From Bacteroidales bacterium UBA1309 (GTDB taxonomy: Bacteria; Bacteroidota; Bacteroidia; Bacteroidales; Dysgonomonadaceae): DNA of 36,498 nt. The first letter of the stretch is position 1, and every line of letters begins with the position of its first letter. Shown one piece after another: positions 32,073-36,498 of the stretch. The position numbers were made by a program, and so were the translations under genes. The stretch lies in contig DBTT01000018.1 in NCBI GenBank assembly GCA_002307185.1, positions 108,885 to 145,382 of the forward strand. The letters are read 5' to 3'. The notes beneath the pieces were generated by a model, which worked only from the letters and a program-made list of their open reading frames with translations, was not told the origin of the DNA and made no database searches.

Positions 32073-32519
32073 ATGATTTTAACTAGCATCCAAGATTTAT
32101 CACGTTATGTGAACGTGCATCCTAACTTAAAGACAGCGATTGATTTTCTGCAAAACACAGATTTAGGAGCGCTGACAGGCGAGAAAATAGAAGTGGATGG
32201 AGACAAAGTTTTTATAAAATTGGCAAATACCAAACTGCTAACGCCTGAAGATGCTAAATTTGAAGTTCACAACAAATACCTAGACATACAAATACCTTTA
32301 TCCGCAAGTGAGACCTTTGGATGGGGAAATAGGAAAGAGCTAAAAGCTCCAAAAGGCGAGTTCGATGAAAAGAAAGACCTTTTATTCTTTGCAGACAAAC
32401 CAACTACCTATGTGACAGTGCTTCCAGGCGAATGCATTATTTTCTTTCCCGAAGATGCACATGCTCCGTTGGTTGGCGAGGGAAACATACAGAAGGTGAT
32501 TGTGAAAGTGGCCATTTAA
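32073..32519 (+). CDS. YhcH/YjgK/YiaL family protein
   Basis: This 148-residue protein belongs to the DUF386 family (YhcH/YjgK/YiaL), cupin-like proteins found with sugar or sialic-acid catabolism genes. Conserved features are KFEVHNKYLDIQIPLS (about residues 65-80), FFADKPTTYVTVLPGECIIFFPEDAHAPL (about 107-135) with its metal-ligand-type histidine, and a lysine-valine C terminus. Some members are thought to act on anomeric forms of sugars, but the exact role is not established. A branching-enzyme gene follows after 84 nt. Confidence 0.9.
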   Translation: MILTSIQDLSRYVNVHPNLKTAIDFLQNTDLGALTGEKIEVDGDKVFIKLANTKLLTPEDAKFEVHNKYLDIQIPLSASETFGWGNRKELKAPKGEFDEKKDLLFFADKPTTYVTVLPGECIIFFPEDAHAPLVGEGNIQKVIVKVAI

Positions 32520-32603
32520 AAACTGCCCGCAATCTCCCTTTGGTTTGCCAAAACAAGAATCCTGAAATATAAACACTATGAATAACGCAACAAACACGAA
32601 GCT

Positions 32604-34610
32604 ATGATTAACCTGATAAAAAACGACCCTTGGCTGGAGCCTTACGAAAAAGCGATTGAAGGAAGACATCAACACGCATTACACAAGATAAGCGAACTCA
32701 CGGAAGGAGGAAAAAGGACATTGACCGATTTTGCATCAGGATATTTATATTTTGGAATTCACAAAACAGATTCGGGCTGGGTGGTTCGCGAATGGGCACC
32801 TAACGCCACCGCAATCTATATCATCGGAGATTTCAACGGATGGCAAAAACGGCAAGAATACGCTTTCCAAAGGCGCGAAAACGGTATTTGGGAGATAGAA
32901 CTTCCATCCGAAGGGATGCGTCACGGCGACTTGTTCAAATTCATAGTCTGCTGGGATTCCGGCGAAGGCGAACGCATCCCGGCTTGGGCGCGGCGTGTGG
33001 TGCAGGACAATGTGACACACCTTTTCTGTGCTCAGGTATGGGCACCGGAGCAACCGTATGAATTCAAAATAAAGTCGTTTAAGCCGGACACCTCTCCCCT
33101 ACTCATCTACGAATGCCACATAGGCATGGCCACAGAAGAGGAAAAGGTGGGCACTTACAACGAGTTTCGGGAAAACGTGCTTCCCCGCGTCAAGGCTGAT
33201 GGCTACAATACGATACAGATCATGGCGATTCAGGAACACCCCTATTACGGCTCGTTTGGCTACCACGTTTCAAGCTTTTTCGCAGCTTCTTCCCGTTTCG
33301 GAACTCCAGAAGAACTCAAGCAACTCATAGACCGCGCCCATGAACTTGGGATTGCCGTCATCATGGACATTGTTCATTCTCACGCAGTAAAAAACGAGGT
33401 GGAAGGATTGGGCCGTTTCGACGGAAGCTACGACCAATATTTCTACAGCGGCGAAAAGCGCAACCACCAAGCGTGGGATTCCCTGTGCTTCGATTATGGC
33501 AAAAACGAGGTGTTGCACTTTCTGCTTTCCAATTGTAAATTTTGGTTGGAAGAATACAAGTTCGATGGCTTCCGGTTTGACGGGGTGACATCGATGCTCT
33601 ACCAAAGTCACGGATTGGGCGAAGCCTTCACCACCTATGCCGATTACTTCAACGGCCACCAGGACGACAACGCAATCACTTATCTTTCTTTGGCAAATAT
33701 TCTGGTGCATCAAACGAATCCGAACGCAATCACCATCGCCGAAGAGGTGAGCGGAATGCCCGGACTGGCAGCCAAGTTCGAGGATGGAGGATACGGATTC
33801 GACTACCGCATGGCCATGAATATACCCGATTACTGGATCAAAACCATCAAGGAAAAGAGGGACGAAGAATGGCACCCGACTTCCATCTTTTGGGAAGTGA
33901 CCAACCGCCGAAGCGATGAGAAAACGATTTCTTATGTGGAAAGCCACGACCAAGCTTTGGTGGGAGACAAAACGATTATTTTCCGCTTGATCGATGCCGA
34001 CATGTATTGGCATATGGCCAAATTCGAAAATTCGTCTAACTTGGTGGACAGGGGAATTGCCTTGCACAAGATGATCCGCCTCGTGACGGCCAGCACCATC
34101 AATGGAGGCTACCTCAACTTTATGGGAAACGAGTTCGGACACCCCGAATGGATCGATTTTCCCCGCGAAGGCAACGGGTGGTCGCACCAATATGCCCGCA
34201 GGCAATGGAGCCTGGTGGACGACAAAAACCTGAAATATCACCTTTTGGGCGATTTCGACAGAGACATGCTGTCGGAGATAAAATCAGTGAAAGATTTCCC
34301 CAAAACAAAAATAGTGAAGCTATGGGACAAAGACGATGACTGCGTGCTGGCATTTATGCGCGACAATTTGATCTTTGTGTTCAACTTTCATCCCGTAAAA
34401 TCGTTTACAGATTATGGAATCCTATCTCCCGAAGGGGAATACTCCATCGTGCTAAATTCGGACAATCCAAAATATGGCGGCAATGGGCTTCAAGACGAAT
34501 CTATCCACCATTTCACGCAGCCGAGTCCCGATTTTAAAGCGGAAGGAAAAGGGTGGCTGAATTTGTATTTGCCTGCACGGACAGCGTTTGTGTTGAGGAA
34601 GGAAAAATGA
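32604..34610 (+). CDS. glgB: 1,4-alpha-glucan branching enzyme, GH13_8 (eukaryote-like) type
   Basis: The 668-residue protein adds alpha-1,6 branches to glycogen. It carries a CBM48 domain (about residues 55-140, with FNGWQKRQEY) and a GH13 catalytic barrel with the nucleophile Asp326 in GFRFDGVTSM, acid/base Glu380 in IAEEVSGMP and Asp449 in VESHDQALVGD. An all-beta C-terminal domain follows (about 570-668). The GFRFDGVTSMLY and NEFGHPEW signatures are those of the eukaryote-like subfamily common in Bacteroidota, rather than of E. coli GlgB. No other glycogen gene lies in the window. The symbol is by function. Confidence 0.93.
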   Translation: MINLIKNDPWLEPYEKAIEGRHQHALHKISELTEGGKRTLTDFASGYLYFGIHKTDSGWVVREWAPNATAIYIIGDFNGWQKRQEYAFQRRENGIWEIELPSEGMRHGDLFKFIVCWDSGEGERIPAWARRVVQDNVTHLFCAQVWAPEQPYEFKIKSFKPDTSPLLIYECHIGMATEEEKVGTYNEFRENVLPRVKADGYNTIQIMAIQEHPYYGSFGYHVSSFFAASSRFGTPEELKQLIDRAHELGIAVIMDIVHSHAVKNEVEGLGRFDGSYDQYFYSGEKRNHQAWDSLCFDYGKNEVLHFLLSNCKFWLEEYKFDGFRFDGVTSMLYQSHGLGEAFTTYADYFNGHQDDNAITYLSLANILVHQTNPNAITIAEEVSGMPGLAAKFEDGGYGFDYRMAMNIPDYWIKTIKEKRDEEWHPTSIFWEVTNRRSDEKTISYVESHDQALVGDKTIIFRLIDADMYWHMAKFENSSNLVDRGIALHKMIRLVTASTINGGYLNFMGNEFGHPEWIDFPREGNGWSHQYARRQWSLVDDKNLKYHLLGDFDRDMLSEIKSVKDFPKTKIVKLWDKDDDCVLAFMRDNLIFVFNFHPVKSFTDYGILSPEGEYSIVLNSDNPKYGGNGLQDESIHHFTQPSPDFKAEGKGWLNLYLPARTAFVLRKEK

Positions 34611-34614
34611 AAAG

Positions 34615-34649
34615 AGGCAAGCCAAAACATTTCCCCATACATTTTCGTT
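34615..34649. repeat. Diverged copy of the 31495-31530 element
   Basis: AGGCAAGCC-AAACA-TTTCC-C then TTTTCGT is shared in the same order with the winged-helix terminator region at 31495-31530. The two agree at about 30 of 36 positions, with one small gap. Here the sequence does not form a strong hairpin. It may be the remains of a dispersed terminator-like repeat. Confidence 0.5.
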
Positions 34650-34706
34650 ATGAATAATTGCAAAACGATATAAGACTGGTTATCGAGCAATCAAATTCTT
34701 AAAAAA

Positions 34707-35159
34707 ATGAGCAGCAACAAGATAGTGCCTTGCATTTGGTTCACGACAGACGGAGGACAACTATCAAAGGTGATAGAGTATTACAAAGCGGCATTCGATA
34801 AAGATTTTCAAGCGGAAGAAATCATTTCGCTTGGAGAAACACCCAGTGGCAACACGGAAATGTGCGAAGTTGTTGTGTTTGGTCAAAAATACACATTGAT
34901 GTGTACCGAGGACGAACATCATCCGCTAAATGATGCCATTTCATTGATGATTAACTGCGATGACCAAAAAGAGATTGACCGCTTCTGGGACTATTTCACA
35001 CGAGAAGGAAAAGAATCACAATGCGGTTGGTGTTTCGACAAATACGGACTCCGATGGCAAGTGATCCCGAAGAATCTGGGGGAGTTAATGAGCAAGCCAA
35101 ATTCATTTGACATCCTGATGAAGCAAGGGAAAATAGTTATTGATGAGTATTTGAAATAA
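34707..35159 (+). CDS. VOC family protein (PhnB-like)
   Basis: This 150-residue protein fits the vicinal-oxygen-chelate superfamily, PhnB/3-demethylubiquinone-type branch (PF06983). It has IVPCIWFTTDGGQLSKVIEYYKAAF at the start, VFGQKYTLMC in the middle, the SLMINCDDQKEIDRFWDYF segment and the C-terminal CGWCFDKYGLRWQVIP. Some members are enzymes, others antibiotic-binding proteins; no substrate can be named. It stands 96 nt after glgB and 87 nt before manA. Confidence 0.9.
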   Translation: MSSNKIVPCIWFTTDGGQLSKVIEYYKAAFDKDFQAEEIISLGETPSGNTEMCEVVVFGQKYTLMCTEDEHHPLNDAISLMINCDDQKEIDRFWDYFTREGKESQCGWCFDKYGLRWQVIPKNLGELMSKPNSFDILMKQGKIVIDEYLK

Positions 35160-35246
35160 AACGATGAACCGTCAATATTTTTTCAGAAGTGATTCTCGTC
35201 AAGAGTATCTAACCATCAATATATAATAATTAATCAAAAAGTTATC

Positions 35247-36221
35247 ATGGCATTGTATCCACTAAAATTCGATCCTATCCTGAAGACAATCATCTGGGGT
35301 GGGTCGGAGATTTGCAAGTTTAAAGAAATATCACCGGCTCAAGACAGCATTGGAGAAAGTTGGGAAATATCGGGAGTGGAAGGAAATGTTTCCACCGTGA
35401 GTGATGGAGAATTGAAAGGCAAGAAATTGGATGAGATTCTTAGCGAATACAAGGGTGATTTGCTTGGGCAGAAAAATTACGAGCGATTCGGCAACACCTT
35501 CCCCTTGTTGATCAAGTTCATCGATGCCCGTGAAAATTTGTCGATCCAGGTGCATCCGGACGATGACCTGGCCAAGAAGCGTCATAACTCGTTTGGAAAA
35601 ACAGAAATGTGGTACGTTATCAATGCCACGGAAGATGCCTATCTCTATTCCGGGTTCAAGAAACAATTAACTCCCGAGACATACGTGCAAAGCATCGAGG
35701 ACAATTCGTTTGTGGATTACCTCGACAAGCAAAACGTAAAACCAGGCGATGTCTTTTTTCTACCGGCAGGACGCGTTCACGCCATCGGTGCGGGAACTTT
35801 CATCGCCGAAATACAGCAAACATCCAACATCACCTACCGCATCTACGACTACAAACGGACGGATGCCAACGGCAATGAACGCGAACTCCACACCGAGTTG
35901 GCAAAAGATGCGATCGATTTCAAGGTGTATGACAGTTACAGCACCAATTATACACCCAAGAAAGACGAGGCAATTTTGTTGGAGTCGAACAACTATTTCA
36001 CCACCCACCTTCTCGAATTGGAAAAACCATTAGTTCGCGACTATGCGGACATCGATTCTTTCATCATCTACATTTGCATGGAAGGCAATGCAAAAATCCT
36101 TGACGACAAAGGAAATGAGTTGAGCCTGAAACAAGGCGAATCGGTTTTGATCCCGGCAACCACTGTTTCCGTAGAGATTGTTCCAACTGGAAGCGTGAAA
36201 CTGCTCGAAACTTACGTCTGA
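35247..36221 (+). CDS. manA: Mannose-6-phosphate isomerase, class I
   Basis: This 324-residue, zinc-dependent cupin enzyme converts mannose 6-phosphate and fructose 6-phosphate. The zinc ligands are visible as Gln101 and His103 (IQVHPDD), Glu120 (GKTEMWY) and His178 (GRVHAIG). The N-terminal IWGG motif (residues 16-19) and C-terminal cupin half with GESVLIPATT are intact. This is the short Bacillus/Bacteroidota-type form. A strong terminator lies 29 nt after the stop. Confidence 0.95.
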   Translation: MALYPLKFDPILKTIIWGGSEICKFKEISPAQDSIGESWEISGVEGNVSTVSDGELKGKKLDEILSEYKGDLLGQKNYERFGNTFPLLIKFIDARENLSIQVHPDDDLAKKRHNSFGKTEMWYVINATEDAYLYSGFKKQLTPETYVQSIEDNSFVDYLDKQNVKPGDVFFLPAGRVHAIGAGTFIAEIQQTSNITYRIYDYKRTDANGNERELHTELAKDAIDFKVYDSYSTNYTPKKDEAILLESNNYFTTHLLELEKPLVRDYADIDSFIIYICMEGNAKILDDKGNELSLKQGESVLIPATTVSVEIVPTGSVKLLETYV

Positions 36222-36250
36222 GAATTTATTTCCCGAAAAAAATAGCATGC

Positions 36251-36293
36251 AATGGGCAAAAGAGGTGATTTCATTCTCTTTTGTCCATTTTTT
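36251..36293 (+). terminator. Intrinsic terminator of manA
   Basis: Arms of 14 nt (36251-36264 with 36276-36289, one G-U pair) and an 11-nt loop are followed by a T run through 36293. It begins 29 nt after the manA stop. Confidence 0.88.
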
Positions 36294-36381
36294 CTAAATA
36301 TCTACACCCACTTTCTCGCACAATAGATTATTTTTCTATCTTTTTGAACTATTTTTCCCCACACAAACAATCATTTCGCAT

Positions 36382-36389
36382 TACCTTTG
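36382..36389 (+). promoter_or_regulatory. -7 box for a gene beyond the window
   Basis: TACCTTTG matches TAnnTTTG. The sequence from here to the window end has no gene I can support; a 22-codon frame from ATG 36425 ends at 36493. The transcript probably serves a gene beyond 36498. Confidence 0.35.
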
Positions 36390-36498
36390 CCTTAGAGAAA
36401 AGAAAAAATATTGTTTCGGTGGGTATGTTGAGATATAGTCCATACGCCAAACTCCTATTTTTCTTTTATTACCTATCATTACTGTCCCATTAAAATTT

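Noticed and set aside
33270..34241. 323-codon minus-strand frame opposite glgB
   Set aside because: Antisense shadow of a gene with all catalytic residues; the translated sequence shows no recognisable domain.
36281..36493. 70-codon plus-strand frame at the window end
   Set aside because: It begins within the manA terminator and runs through A/T-rich sequence with no coding pattern.

Overview
The window is Bacteroidota chromosome, most likely from the order Bacteroidales. The evidence is a SusC/SusD pair, a block rpmB-rpmG-DUF4295-ftsY-rimO-HU, A-rich leaders without Shine-Dalgarno sites, and promoters fitting the Bacteroidota consensus (TTTG, about 19-20 nt, TAnnTTTG). I cannot name the genus. 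No rRNA, CRISPR array, prophage or insertion sequence was seen. The 5' part of one tRNA lies at the left edge.

Positions 1-3615 (minus strand) carry a partial tRNA with a consensus promoter, a DUF2461-ispE pair, recO, an OmpA-type glycine-zipper lipoprotein and a small acidic protein built from an ungapped internal duplication. Positions 3792-10090 (plus strand) carry ribosomal proteins L28, L33 and a DUF4295 protein, then ftsY, rimO, a stand-alone HU protein overlapping a second HU-like protein fused to a transmembrane segment and a LysM domain, and an NCS2 purine permease.

Positions 10164-28368 form a polysaccharide utilisation locus (PUL). A membrane-spanning one-component regulator (beta-propeller, Y_Y_Y, transmembrane segment, coiled coil, LuxR-type HTH) is followed by an 870-nt noncoding region with stacked repeats, palindromes and promoter boxes. 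Then come susC, susD, a GH144-type lipoprotein with an Ig-like domain, a GH3 beta-glucosidase, a second GH144-type lipoprotein and a GH43/discoidin protein. Five 111-112-bp tandem repeats separate these from a secreted esterase-like hydrolase and a secreted EEP-family phosphodiesterase. GH144 is a family known for beta-1,2-glucan (sophoran) hydrolysis. I read the locus as a probable beta-1,2-glucan system: surface GH144 cuts, SusCD imports, periplasmic GH144 and GH3 finish. The GH43 and the esterase hint at a decorated or second substrate.

Positions 28450-36498 are mostly housekeeping: a Nif11-like small protein, ribonuclease Y, zapA with a small coiled-coil partner, a small winged-helix protein, and on the plus strand a YhcH-family protein, a GH13 glycogen branching enzyme, a VOC protein and mannose-6-phosphate isomerase. 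Most units end in clear intrinsic terminators.

The observations most worth following are the two GH144 proteins with different lipoprotein sorting signals, the HU-TM-LysM fusion that could link nucleoid and cell wall, the structured region before susC, the internally duplicated acidic protein, the Nif11-like protein without RiPP genes, and the tandem repeat inside the PUL.
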